Origin: Linum tenue
Lineage: Eukaryota > Streptophyta > Magnoliopsida > Malpighiales > Linaceae
DNA: 64,000 nucleotides
Direction of reading: 5' to 3'
Assembly (NCBI GenBank): GCA_946122785.1
Contig: CAMGYJ010000006.1
Location: 54,766,066 to 54,830,065 of the forward strand
The position numbers were made by a program, and so were the translations under genes. The notes beneath the pieces are model-generated. The model was not told where the DNA came from and searched no databases. It saw nothing but the letters and a program-made list of their open reading frames with translations. Below, piece after piece: positions 1-10,460 of this stretch. Each line of letters begins with the position of its first letter. Position 1 is the first letter of the stretch.

Positions 1-615
1 AAACGCTTCTTCTACACAAAATCTCAATATTTATAACTTATGTAGTTAAAAACTTCGTTTTAAAACTTAAAAACTTACGATTTTACGCTTCTAGATCACC
101 AAAACGCTTCTACGTAGAAACTCATTTTTTTACTACATTGTTTACATACACACGTTAGATATTGATTTGCTTCTAGTAAGTTTTTCATCGTATAATAGAT
201 GACTTTCACATTTATTGCCATGATTTTATCTAATGAACTATGTGTAGAGTTCTATTTGAGTGTGTTGTTTCCTCTTGACGGGAATATAGATGGGGATTTA
301 GAGTGTTGCAGTGGGCATTACTTTTGTTTGCTCAGTTTGCAAGTGGATTGTGACCGAACTGTGAGGTTGTATCCTCTTCAATGATTTTAATTGTTCTATA
401 TGTAATTATGTTGTATTGACGAGTGCTATTTTGTCAGTTACATTTGTCGAGTTTCACTGTATTGCATTCTTCTTACATGCCTCGGTTCAAAGAGTTGAAT
501 CTACTTAAGTCAAGGATTATGCCCTTACTAAAAAGATAATAAAGAGTTTCCCATATCATAACAAAAAAGTTTCTTTTATTGATAGTTGACCGACGTTGCT
601 TTTTTTTTTCTTCCT
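1..615. other. AT-rich intergenic stretch, no gene seen
   Basis: I see no coding signal. The first 120 bases carry several copies of words such as AAACGCTTCT and AAAACTTAAAAACTTACG, which recur diverged near 42050-42200, so this is probably old repeat DNA of the same family. Short open frames here have no recognisable domain. Confidence 0.5.
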
Positions 616-616
616 G

Positions 617-650
617 TAACTAGCGTGGGCCCCGGCCAATTGGCCGGAGG
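617..650 (-). mobile_element. Candidate Helitron 3' terminus
   Basis: Read on the minus strand, a perfect 16-base GC palindrome (CCGGCCAATTGGCCGG) is followed by about ten bases and then CTAGT. That is the hallmark of a Helitron 3' end: a hairpin just before CTRR, with insertion before a T. The element body would extend to higher coordinates. I could not find a convincing 5' TC end, so element length is unknown. Similar ends occur at 14341 and 46495. Confidence 0.45.
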
Positions 651-659
651 AAGGTGACT

Positions 660-2550
660 TATGAAATTTTAGAATGTAAGGGGGTGTATAGCTTATTGTT
701 GTATAGTTTTTTTTGGAAACACATGATAAAGATAGTGAATTTTAGCAGGAAAGAGGCATGGATGATGATGCAACGAATAAAAAATCTGCCTTATGAACCA
801 AGTTTGAGTACCTGTTACCTTGTGAAACAGTATTATTCCTGGTAATATGATGAGGTGGAGTAAGTTTGATAGAAACCGAATTCCAGAAAATCGAATAAAA
901 AATCGCCTATAAAATACACTATAATTGAATCATTAGGATATCAAATAATTACATAATATATATTTGAAATTATAAAAATTGGACTAATCTGGTTGAGCGA
1001 GGTCGACCATTTAATAACTTTAAAATACATTATATTTTAGCCACTAAGATATAAAATAATAGCACAATATGTTATGCTAGAGAAAATAGCATGTTTTATA
1101 ATGACAACCCCATGATGTTCATTTGTTTTACTTGATGGCCAAATCCCGTATGGGTCAAGCCCATTCAACTCTTTTATTCTATGGTTAGCGGTTAGCCCAT
1201 TAGAATCCATGCATTAGTTTATTTTTAAATTTTTTCTCTTTAGCAATAAAAAAGTAGTATTGTTTTGGCCCTTTCATATATATCTTACCAACACCGAGAA
1301 ATAAAAGGGCTTAAAGAAAATCATATATCCCCTAAAAAAGCTACTCAATGCTCACCGGCTCATGGTTCACTTTTCTCTCTCAATCTCAATTATATCGTCG
1401 TCGGTAGCCACTTCTCCCCATCCCTGTTTTCCTGCCGTTAATTTTAGCTCTATAATCCGTTTCCCTTCATGTCATCCTCCCCCGAACCTCAATTTTAACT
1501 CCCCCTCTCGGTCTCTGTTTTTCATTTCTTAATCATCCATTCTCTTATCACTTGTTTAAACCCCTCTTTGTATATCTTCGAAGCTAGTTTAACGAAGAAG
1601 AAGAGAAAGCCACCAATCTTCAATAATATTGTATTGTTACAGTGAAGCGATATTGTGGATTTCGTTATCACTTATCTGTTAGAGCTTGCGAATGATGGAA
1701 AAAGGGTGGTTGATTACGATTTGATTAGATGACTTAATCTTTAAATTTTACCTGCATGCAATTTACCACCGTTCTTCATTTGCATGACTGGATCATTTTA
1801 GTATGCTTGGATTTCTTTTCATAGGGAAGGGATTAGGCGATTAGCACACGGAAGAAGGATTGGGGAAATTATTTTGTAAACAATTATGGAGCTCACTTTC
1901 TCTAGTTATTTTATTTATTCCTGGCGTGGGTGGAGTCCAGTCCAGCATCGGAACAATCCAAGACTCGGTTATGGTGATCGCTATGGAGGCACGAAATAGA
2001 TGTGGTCGTGGCTGAAACATGTTCTGTTTTTTGGGGCCGCAACAATCTCTGAGCCCGTTCAAGTCCGCACGTGTACGGTAGGTTGGCCCGTTCCATAGAG
2101 GAAAGAGAGAAAAATTGACTCTCCCTATTATACCCTCCTACAAAGGCTCATGGAGCAGGAAATTTGAAATTGGCGAAATGTTTTTTCCTTCCTGCTATTA
2201 TATTATGTGAAGATTGTAGTAATTAGAACCCTACTTTTACATATGGAAGCAAGTGACCAATATCACAAAGCATCATATTATAAAAACTTATCTGCAATCA
2301 TGAGGTTATTCCACTCAAAAGAAACTATGTTTTATATGTTGAAGATCAGCATTATAGCTTGAATAGTTCAATTTGGCAATGATCTCAGGTCTTGCATATA
2401 AACTTTGTGTAAAAGTGGTATGATTGAAGCTATTCCCTATTTTAACACTAATCAGAATAGTCTTTGTTTACTGGAAACTAACCACCAAAACATTTCAAAT
2501 CAGAAAAATGATGATACTGAAAAGGAGTATTGTAACAAAAGCAACAAAAG
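660..2550. other. Intergenic, no gene recognised
   Basis: The stretch is AT-rich with only short, unconvincing open frames on either strand. A pyrimidine-rich, leader-like section lies at about 1340-1560, but no ORF with a known domain follows it. I see nothing else that I can support. Confidence 0.4.
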
Positions 2551-2558
2551 TATAGTTA

Positions 2559-3075
2559 TTTATCTTTAATCAACTCAAAAGTCAACCTAGAAGATCAACC
2601 ATATGAACTGGTTAAGAGATCATACATTACTATCAAAGAAACTAAATAACCCATCTGTCAGCTCTCCAAGCAAGAACACTCAACCTTTACATATTTACCC
2701 TCGGAAAATTGCTTTGCGTAACAATATAGGTGGAGGAGGCTAGGCGGTTGTCGAGTCCGATGGGAAGGTTTAGAGAGACGATGATGGTCGAGCCTTTAGT
2801 AGGACGGAAGTCCGGGACAACTGTTTATCTTTAATCAACTCAAAAGTCAACCTAGAAGATCAACCAAATGAACTGATGTTAAGAGATCATACATTGTTGT
2901 CAAAGAAACTAAATAACCCACCAGTAAGCTCTCCAAGCATGAACACTCAATCTTTCCATATTTAACCCTCCGAAAATTGCTTTGTGTAACAATATAGGTG
3001 GAGGAGGTTAGGCGGTTGTCGAGTCCAGTGGGAAGGTTTGGAGAGACGGTGATGGTTGAGCGTTTAGTACGTTGA
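2559..3075. repeat. 265-bp direct tandem duplication
   Basis: Two diverged copies lie side by side: 2559-2823 and 2824 to about 3075. Both begin TTTATCTTTAATCAACTCAA and both contain GTGGAGGAGG...AGGCGGTTGTCGAGTCC about 180 bases later. Copy differences are scattered substitutions and a few indels, so the duplication is not recent. The second half of the unit reappears near 3900-3990. Confidence 0.75.
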
Positions 3076-4925
3076 TCGGGACACCATTTAGACCTATTTA
3101 CATTAGTTGGGGCTTTTCAATTCGCATTCGACAAACCAACATCACTCAATATTTCCATACTTACCCCTCTCTTAAAGACACAAGTGTCACATATTCACTC
3201 AAAACTTCTATGTTCAAAAATATTGTTGCTTTATGATAGTTATATTATATAAGTCTATGTCAAGAATTTTGAATCGCTTCTACACATTCAATACTGCAAT
3301 TCAATGTGCAATATTTGCACCAATGTCGTTAGGCTTGTGATTTTAAAATTATTCTCCTTTTATAAGATACATAGAATAGAATTAATTATTACACTCGAAT
3401 TAAAATAATCAAAGTATGAAAATTGAAGTATCAAATACCGAAAAAAATATTTATGGGATAGTTAGTGGCCTAGCTATCTGTGATTGAAAATTCCAATGAT
3501 TTTTCAGATTTAAGCTTCCTATATGTTTTTAATTTAAAATGTTTAAACAAATTTGTTTAGTCTAATTGGTTATGTTTCTTGTCTTTTCTCAAAGAGATCA
3601 CAATTCAAATCCCATCACTTATGTATTTTTCTTGTAATGAAGAAATAATAAATGACTGTGAAGACGAATCTACCCTTCATACTTTTGCTACGGATGCAAG
3701 GATTTTGTAATGGGGGAAGCACATTTCCCATTTCACTCTTATATTAGGTGTAGCGAAAGTAACCCGGTGGTTGAGTGTTTAGTGGGTCGGACACTATTTG
3801 GGCCTGTTTATATTAGTAGCACCTTTTTTCCATTTGCGTTGGGCAAACCAACAACACTTAATCTTTTCATATTTACCCCTCCAAGAATTGCTCTAGCTTA
3901 ATAATAGAGGTAGAGGAGGTTAGCCGGTTGTTGAGTCTGATGAGAAGTTTGGAGAGACGGTGATGGTTGAGCGTTTAGTGGGTCGGGACACTACTTCTTA
4001 ATCACTTATTAGTAGTGTATTTTCCATCCGCGTTCAGCAAACCAACATCACACAACCTTTTCATATTTACCCCTCTCTTAAAGACACATGTGCCCTATAT
4101 TCACTCAAAAGTTATGTGTTTAAAAATATCGTTACTTTATGATAGTTGTAACAATTAAGTCTATGTTAAGAATTCTACATCGCTTCTATACATTCAAGCG
4201 TGCAATTCGATATGCAATATTCGAATCAATGACATTTTTGGTGCTAAACGTGGTGGAAAAGTGCTATATTTTTTTTTCCAGATTTAAGCTCCTTGTATGT
4301 TTTTAATTGAAAAAGATCATACAAATGTGTTTATTCTAACTGGTTATGTTTAGTGATGGCAATTTCAACCCACCCCGCGGGTATTACCCGACCTGCAGTA
4401 GCGTGGGGCGGGGCATGGGTATCTACTTCCGACCCGCCCTGTCCCGCCCCGCCCCGTTCTAGACTCATTTTATCTCAATTTCTTACAATATCTATACATA
4501 TTTCTCCTATGTTGATTTTTTTTCCAACTAGTTAGAGTCGATCTTTCAACTTGTTAGGCTCAATTATCCATTCTATTATCAATATTTTTCATTCTTAAAG
4601 TGTTTTTCCTACGTTTTATTGTAAAAAGTAAAATTTACTTGTATTTTTTTTTAACAACATGTAAGAGTGGGTCGACCCGTCCCTCCCCGTACCCGCCCGG
4701 GTTTTACCCGCCCCGACCCGTAATAGCGTTGGGCGGGGCATGGGAATGGGGGTACCCGCCCCGCCCCGCCCCATTGCAATCACTAGTTATGTTTCTTATC
4801 TTTGTTCAAAGAGATCATGGTTCAACTTCAAATCTCATTATTGATGTATTTTTTCTGTAAATAAGAAAATAATAAGTGATTATGAAGACGAATCTACCCT
4901 TCCTACTTTTACTCTGGATGCACGA
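3045..4925. repeat. Diverged direct repeats of one dispersed family
   Basis: The segment at about 3045-3340 is repeated at about 3945-4230; shared words include GGTGATGGTTGAGCGTTTAG and ACCCCTCTCTTAAAGACACA. The segment at about 3555-3700 is repeated at about 4335-4925, with the second copy split by the hAT element at 4351-4785. An inverted relative of the same family occurs at about 42800-44300. There is no coding content. Confidence 0.65.
4351..4785. mobile_element. hAT-type MITE, 435 bp, 8-bp TSD
   Basis: The termini are TAGTGATGGCAAT and its imperfect inverse ATTGCAATCACTA, flanked by the direct repeat GTTATGTT (4343-4350 and 4786-4793). An 8-bp duplication with TAG(N)G-type ends is typical of the hAT superfamily. 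Subterminal regions are rich in CCCGCC and GGGCGG words that can pair across the element. No transposase is present, so it must depend on an autonomous relative. It interrupts an older dispersed repeat, which gives a clear empty-site prediction. Confidence 0.88.
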
Positions 4926-5039
4926 AATTTAAAATTGGATTTTATCTCATTTAAATTTTATTTATTGTGTAGATTGTTCTGTGGCTGTTATTTTTTGGAA
5001 TATCCGTAACATAAAAAAAACACAATAGGACAAGAGTAG

Positions 5040-5313
5040 TGTAACATCCCGAACCTTTTCCCGACAAGATACTGTCCGCTTTGGGCCTCTACACCCGCAC
5101 GGATTTCGACTTGGGGTGCAATTCAGGGTGACTTCCCATAAGGTCACCCATCCTTGTTGTGCTCCACACTGAGCACGTTTAACTTCGGAGTTCTCACAAG
5201 AACTCCTCCATTACACCCCAAAACGCGTCTTATCAGTTAAGGCCGGTTTCCTACTTATGAACCATGGATCTCTCCCGTGCTTTGTCGATGTGGGATTTGC
5301 CTAAGGTGTTACA
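5040..5313 (-). mobile_element. Cassandra TRIM solo LTR (5S rRNA-related)
   Basis: This 274-bp unit starts TGTAACATCC and ends GTGTTACA, with a perfect 5-bp duplication AGTAG on both sides (5035-5039 and 5314-5318). On the minus strand the middle reads like the 3' half of plant 5S rRNA: AACTCCGAAGTTAA, then GGATGGGTGACC, then GGGAAGTC. LTRs carrying a 5S-derived segment define the Cassandra terminal-repeat retrotransposons in miniature. There is no second LTR or internal region, so this is a solo LTR left by LTR-LTR recombination. It lies about 90 bp downstream of the SDR stop codon. A SINE3-like 5S element is less likely given the LTR-type ends and 5-bp TSD. Confidence 0.88.
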
Positions 5314-5402
5314 AGTAGTCATTCATGATTGCTGGGCCTCCCTTAAAAAATAAAATAAAATAATCATTGTTGGGCATCCGACCCGCGTCGGTCCTTCCCA
5401 AA

Positions 5403-6188
5403 TCAGGCACTTTTCAGGTGCTGGCCGCCGTCGACCATTATATTCAACCCGCTGATGAACTTGGACTCCTCGCTGGCAAGGTAAAGCGCCGCTTCCGCCA
5501 CATCATTCGCCTCGAGAACCGCCCCGCCCAAGCCAACCTTGGCCGTCACCCCGGCCTCGATCAGCTTCGGATCCGTCACCCCGGTCGCCCCCATCGACAG
5601 CGGCGTCGGGATCCCGTAGGGGGAAAGCGCGTTGACGCGGATCCCGTGCTGCCCCAATTCCACGGTCAGGTTCTTCATCAGCCCCACAGTCGCGTGCTTG
5701 GACGCCGCGTAAGGGTGCCCGGACTCCCCCAACGCCCCCGTCACGTAGCTGGCAGTGAAAAGGATGGCCCCACCCTGGTTCCTCGGGATCATCACCCTGG
5801 CCGCGTGCTTCGCGGCGTAGAACGCGCCGTACACGTTCACGGCGAACACGCGCTCCAGGTCGTCCCGTTCCAGTGCGGCGATGTCCATCCTGAGGTTGTT
5901 GCGCCCCACGACGCCGGCGTTGCTGAACATCACGTCGAGCTTCCCGTGCATCGAGACGGCGGCGTCCACGGCTTCCCGGACGTCGGACTCCTTGCTGACG
6001 TCGCAGTGGACGTAGGAGATCGCCGGGTGGTCGTCCGCGACGCTGGTTTCTGATCTGGAGATGTCGGCGACGAGGACTTTGGCGCCGTGCTTGGCGAATA
6101 GCCTGGCGGTGGCGGCGCCGATGCCGCTGGCGCCGCCGGTGATCAGGGCGACCTTGCCTTGCAGCCTCTGAGAAATGGAATTCAACAT
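5403..6188 (-). CDS. Short-chain dehydrogenase/reductase (SDR110C-like)
   Basis: A 261-residue single-exon protein with the classical SDR Rossmann fold. The cofactor motif TGGASGIG is at residues 17-24. Asp42, at the end of beta-strand 2 (VADIS), suggests NAD rather than NADP. SNAG is at 89-92. The active-site tetrad is Asn118, Ser147, Tyr160 and Lys164 (YAASK). The C-terminal IMVDGG motif is present and the length matches the family. The closest plant group by motif is the secoisolariciresinol dehydrogenase / xanthoxin dehydrogenase (ABA2) / momilactone synthase-like SDR110C cluster. The substrate cannot be told from sequence; these enzymes oxidise alcohols of specialised metabolites or hormones in the cytosol. 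The ATG chosen is the first one, nine codons before the RLQGKVALITGG core. Many relatives have an intron near that point; none is seen here. The gene is much more GC-rich than its flanks. A TATA box lies about 100 bp upstream, and a Cassandra solo LTR lies just past the stop. Confidence 0.93.
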   Translation of the reverse strand: MLNSISQRLQGKVALITGGASGIGAATARLFAKHGAKVLVADISRSETSVADDHPAISYVHCDVSKESDVREAVDAAVSMHGKLDVMFSNAGVVGRNNLRMDIAALERDDLERVFAVNVYGAFYAAKHAARVMIPRNQGGAILFTASYVTGALGESGHPYAASKHATVGLMKNLTVELGQHGIRVNALSPYGIPTPLSMGATGVTDPKLIEAGVTAKVGLGGAVLEANDVAEAALYLASEESKFISGLNIMVDGGQHLKSA

Positions 6189-6290
6189 GACTGTGGGCTG
6201 TTGAGGTAATACTGTTACGGAGGCTTGAATTGGATTGCAAACAGTCTTTAATCTGTTGAGGTAATGAAGAGGGATGGAGGGATCACAATA

Positions 6291-6298
6291 TATTTATA
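6291..6298 (-). promoter_or_regulatory. TATA box of the SDR gene
   Basis: TATAAATA on the minus strand ends about 103 bp before the SDR start codon, which predicts a 5' leader of roughly 70 nt. It is the only good TATA match between the ATG and 6350. Confidence 0.6.
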
Positions 6299-6299
6299 T

Positions 6300-7066
6300 T
6301 CAAGGATTCACTATACACGTTTCGCTTTCTGATTTTCGCAGTCTATTAGTGACTTTTTTTTTTATGAGGTTTCTATTATAGTCGATATTTGAACGATGAT
6401 TATGATTAATGGGTGACTGCGTAATGATTTGTGAATTTTATTGCTCAAATTTAGCTCACTGGTTCGTGTGAAACGGGAGCGAGAACAGGAGTGTGAGCTT
6501 ATATTTTTCAAGAATCGTATTTTGAAAGCGTGCGATGATATTATATTATTTTTATTTGATACAATACTTAAGATGTCAAATTGATTTTTCACAAAAATAT
6601 TGTCAAAACTCATACAAAGTTAAATTAATTAAATTAATAGCTCAATAGCTAGCTTTGAATGAGAGTCTTAGATACACATTAACCCAAAAAATAAATAGAC
6701 TTGTGTGTGATTTGACGAAGGTTAGAAAAAGATGATTTCTCTCACTGCCGATCAAAGCATTTACTAAATAAATATAATACATCAATTAGACAATTACTGA
6801 TAAGAGAATCAGTTTCGGTTTTAATTTAATTATTATAATACAGAAGGCACAGTACTTGCGACTTGACTGTTACCAACCCTTCGTTCGGCTTCCACGCACC
6901 CCAAGTTTGAAGTTTCTCCGCCTGGCCCCCGGTTTTCTATTCATTTTACCATGCCATTAGTCCTCTGAACTTTCTTCATCTTTATTCCCAAACTTTCCAA
7001 GTTTTAACAACCAAACAAATCGTACTTTAGATCTACAAAATTTCGGATGCATCACCACCGAGTGCG
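6300..7066. other. Intergenic, upstream of the SDR gene
   Basis: AT-rich DNA likely to hold the distal promoter of the SDR gene. I see no gene, no clear repeat boundary and no transposon end before the inverted-repeat element at 7067. Confidence 0.4.
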
Positions 7067-7360
7067 GATCTGGTGACTAAGAGGGTGCTTAGTCACTTGA
7101 CTAAGCCCCTTCTAGCCATTAGATCTGGACACTTCAATCCAATAGTTAAAAAGTGGGAAGGACTATTTAATTAATGGCAGGGGTAGTTTGGGTATTATGA
7201 AAAATTACGAACTATACAAACCGGATTTACAATCAGTACAAACCATACAAACATACGAACAGTACAAACTAGAGCGACAAAACATACAAACATTACAAAC
7301 GTATGAACTGTACAAACAATACAAACTAGACTGACAAACAATACAAACCATACAAAAAGA

Positions 7361-7890
7361 AAAAACACCCGGGTTGACTTTGGAGGCTCCATCCCTATAT
7401 AGAGGGGCTCCTTCCCAAAGTCAACCCGGGTGTTTTTTAGACATACAAACAGTACGAACATGGTGGACAAAAATGACAAACTAGACCGACAATCCATACG
7501 AACTGGAAAAAACACCCGGGTTGACTTTGGAGGCTCCATCCCTATATAGAGGGGCTCCTTCCCAAAGTCAACCCGGGTGTTTTTTAGACATACAAACAGT
7601 ACGAACATGGTGGACAAAAATGACAAACTAGACCGACAATCCATACGAACGGGAAAAAACACCCGGGTTGACTTTGGAGGCTCCATCCCTATATAGAGGG
7701 GCTCCTTCCCAAAGTCAACCCGGGTGTTTTTTAGACATACAAACAGTACGAACATGGTGGACAAAAATGACAAACTAGACCGACAATCCATACGAACTGG
7801 AAAAAACACCCGGGTTGACTTTGGAGGCTCCATCCCTATACAGAGGAGGTCCATCCAAAAGTCAACCAAGTTGTTTTTTAGACATAAAAA
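7361..7890. repeat. 147-bp tandem array, each unit a perfect hairpin
   Basis: Three full units (starting near 7361, 7508 and 7655) and one degraded partial unit (7802-7890) repeat with an exact 147-bp period. Each full unit holds perfect inverted arms, AAAACACCCGGGTTGACTTT and its complement, about 22 bp long and separated by roughly 31 bases containing CCCTATATAGAGG. The period is divisible by three, so the minus strand stays open across the array (7195-7869) as a 49-residue repeat; I treat that frame as a by-product. The last unit is truncated and mutated in its right arm. Confidence 0.9.
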
Positions 7891-8110
7891 ACATTACAAA
7901 CATGGTGCACAAAAATAACAAAGTTTACAAACATGGTGCACAAAAATAACAAAGTTTACAAACATTACGAAAAAACTCGACAAACATTACAAAATAAAAA
8001 AGCATACAAACATTACAAAATCTGTCAACAAAGATCACAAAATTAGCACCGTCGCCGGGAAATTCTTCTCCGGCGACGATGTTCGTCGGAAAAAATTTCC
8101 GGCCAGAAAA

Positions 8111-8128
8111 TCTCTCTCTCTCTCTCTC
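8111..8128. repeat. (CT)n microsatellite
   Basis: An uninterrupted TC/CT run of 18 bases inside the right half of the 7067-8312 element. Confidence 0.9.
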
Positions 8129-8533
8129 GGACGGTCGGCCGGCGCTGGACTTTTTTTTAATTTCTTTTATAATTAAAAATTAAAAATAAACATGTAATTA
8201 CTACTTTGCCCTTTATTAAATTGGATTAATAGGAGCCCTTGGATTTTAATGAGGTGCAAGGGTGGAGATTCACTTAGCCATGTAACTAAGGGGACCCCCT
8301 TAGTCACCAGATCTTAGCCCTCATCAACAATCATTCAATCAATATGTTTTATTGAGCCACCAGCCAGTTAACTTGATCGATTTTACAGTCAGCTTAAGAA
8401 TAGCCGACAATATTGAATCTTCTTTGGACACTCATTCATATCTCAACATCCACGAGTTCTTGTGCAGCCGTTAACAGTTATTCTAGAATATTATCTATTT
8501 GATTTTTCTTTTTGTCTTTCAGTCATTTCTAGT

Positions 8534-9575
8534 TAGAGGTGACAAATGGATTCAATTCATATCTGCACCAACAAAAACAAAAAACACCCAAGTGAAGAGC
8601 AAGGGCGGAAAACAAAAGAAAACGCTAAAGTAACAAACTTCTACCTTTCCTAATAATCTAGAAAGTCCCCGGCAACGGCGCCAAAAACTTGGTACGCTAA
8701 AACACAACACCTAACAATGGCCAAGTGTAACCAATGAAAGGGACTGCAGTATAGTGGCACAAGTAATAAATATCGAATCCACGGGTCTCTAGCGTTACTA
8801 TTACTCAGCTTCAGTTCATTATCTAGCAAACTAGATTAAGGATTGATTTATAAACTACTCTACTGACTACTCTACTAATTACAAGTTGTGAACTCACTTA
8901 GGTATGATTCCCCCTAGCTCCTCAATTAGGTCCAAGTTGCAATTACCTTTGGTTGATCTACTGTTGATTAAACTGCGGAAGATCCGACAATAGCTTGGAA
9001 TCTCTTAAGCTGACCAAGCCCTCTCAGTCCAACTACCCGGCAGGCGACTAACCTTCACTGGGATAGAAAGCTGAGGCTATGAACACAGAACTCCACTACC
9101 GGAATTGGATTCCAGTACAAAGCAGTAGATTGACTAACTCTCGTATAACCAATTCACCACTATCAATCAAGGAAGCTCTCTTAACCTAATCAGATTCTAT
9201 CTATCATAGGTTAAAGCAGAAATCAAGAGAATTTGATCATGGATTCATATATTCATGGACTGAATCAAATAGATTGTTGGATTGTATCATGGATATAAGT
9301 GACATCTAAACATGGTCCAATATATAAATTATGAAAAAAATTTGCACTGAATATCATAATAAAAATTTAGGTACCAAATGTTATTTCCAATGATATTTTA
9401 ACTTCAAAAAAATCAATTTTAGGTACCAAATTGTAAAATATAGATATTAAACTGAACTGCAAACAATCCATGAATGCAGTCCAGGAATCCACCAATCCGA
9501 TTGGATTTGGATTTAAATTGATTGGATCAATTAGATATTTAAGTAGATGGATTGAATTCAAAATTTTCACCTCTA
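8534..9575. mobile_element. hAT-like element ends around an LTR insertion
   Basis: The left end TAGAGGTGACAAATGG and the right end, which reads TAGAGGTGAAAATTTTG on the minus strand, look like a pair of hAT termini. The 8-bp flanks do not match, so the two ends may not belong to one element. The interior right part contains WGGATT-type words in inverted arrangement near 9460-9560. An LTR-retrotransposon fragment (about 8563-9242) sits inside it. Confidence 0.45.
8563..9242 (-). mobile_element. Tat/Athila LTR tail + PBS + leader fragment
   Basis: On the minus strand this is the last 549 bp of the LTR seen intact at 26701-28122 (8690-9238 matches 27575-28122 with only a handful of differences by eye). 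The primer-binding site TGGCGCCGTTGCCGGGGA follows (8666-8683), then about 100 bases of leader ending GGTGCAG. There is no LTR head and no gag. The fragment is flanked by an 8-bp direct repeat ATTCATAT (8555-8562 and 9243-9250). Its inner boundary falls on the same LTR base at which the 5' LTR of the 23.4-28.1 kb element is truncated. Confidence 0.85.
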
Positions 9576-9579
9576 TCCC

Positions 9580-10050
9580 CACTCTCCAGGTCTCTATTGC
9601 ATGTATTCCTTTTTTTTATGAAGCAACGTATCGATGTCTTCTTCGTCTAGTTGTTACTATGCCCCAGTTTTCTTTCGTTTGATACCATGTTTTAGTTCAG
9701 AGTTCAAATCTTTTTGGTTTAAAAAATTAATGAAATCCTCTGCATAATAAAGTTTGCTATTTTTGTAGCATAATTTCTCTTCTTAAAAATTATAATTCGC
9801 AAATTATAAAATAATTTTCTAGAATCCTCGTTTTTACGCTCTAAAGAGGCAAAGTGGGTTCAAGGCCCACGAATTGTGTGACCTAAGTTTATATGGTAAA
9901 AATTGTTCACCAAGAGTGCAATATTGGGCAATGGGGAAAACCGAAAAAAGTCACAATAATATCCACCATTGAATTAACGAAAAATAATAATATTGAGTAC
10001 ATTTATTGTCTAAAAATAATATAATTTTGAGAATAGTTTCTGCCTCTCAT
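9580..10050. other. Intergenic, no gene seen
   Basis: AT-rich sequence without a recognisable ORF or repeat boundary. Confidence 0.4.
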
Positions 10051-10409
10051 AATTTTTTGGGTAATATCTATTTTTTATCCAAATCTTTTTCAGATTCATT
10101 TATATTATCCAAACCTATTAAAATACTATTAATTAGCCAAATCTTTCGCAATGCATCGAAATATTAGTTATTTTTACGTCATCATTAATATTTTTGTAAC
10201 TCTTTTCTTAGTTAAAATACTAAAAATTTGGAATGTTGACTTTCATGTGTCTCTTCCAAGTCAGTATCATGTTTCCAAGGCAATATTACTAACAAAATTG
10301 CTAATAGGAAGTTAACATTTGACTAATTCTTAGTATTTCAGTAGGTTTGGATAATATAAAAAAATCTAAAAAAGATCTGAATAAAAAATAGACATTATCC
10401 AAAAAATTT
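10051..10409. mobile_element. TIR MITE, about 360 bp
   Basis: The termini AATTTTTTGGGTAATATCTA and, on the other strand, AATTTTTTGGATAATGTCTA are inverted repeats that continue for about 45 bases with few mismatches. The interior is AT-rich and non-coding. A second, more decayed copy of the same interior lies at about 13590-13865. I could not assign a target duplication. Confidence 0.7.
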
Positions 10410-10460
10410 CTCCTTCTTCATTTTCCTCTCCTCTTTCAGTAACATATTGTAAGCTACAGC

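Larger units (their letters stand above)
7067..8312. mobile_element. TIR element of about 1.25 kb carrying a hairpin array
   Basis: The left end GATCTGGTGACTAAG is mirrored at the right by CTTAGTCACCAGATC. The similarity continues inward for roughly 40 bases with mismatches (GGGTGCTTAGTCAC against GGGTCCCCTTAGTTAC), so this is a terminal-inverted-repeat DNA element. I found no clear target duplication, so the superfamily is open; a Mutator-like origin is one option. The interior is rich in short A/C words (ACAAACATTACAAAC), the 147-bp array, a CT run and a GC-rich stem near 8050-8150. No transposase is recognisable. Confidence 0.65.

Noticed and set aside
5140..5225. A functional 5S rRNA gene
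   Set aside because: Only the 3' half of 5S is recognisable, with many changes, and it sits within a TG...CA LTR with a 5-bp TSD.
5367..6240. Long open frames on the plus strand (228 codons) and in a second minus frame (245 codons) over the SDR gene
   Set aside because: They are Arg/Pro/His-rich shadows caused by GC-rich codon use. Only the frame with TGGASGIG and YAASK has domain support.
7195..7869. 224-codon minus-strand ORF with a 49-residue repeat
   Set aside because: It is open because the 147-bp repeat is divisible by three and low in stop words. No domain, odd composition, and it spans hairpin arms.
7361..7890. CRISPR-like array
   Set aside because: This is plant nuclear DNA; the units are 147 bp with no unique spacers of equal length, and the hairpins lie inside a TIR element.
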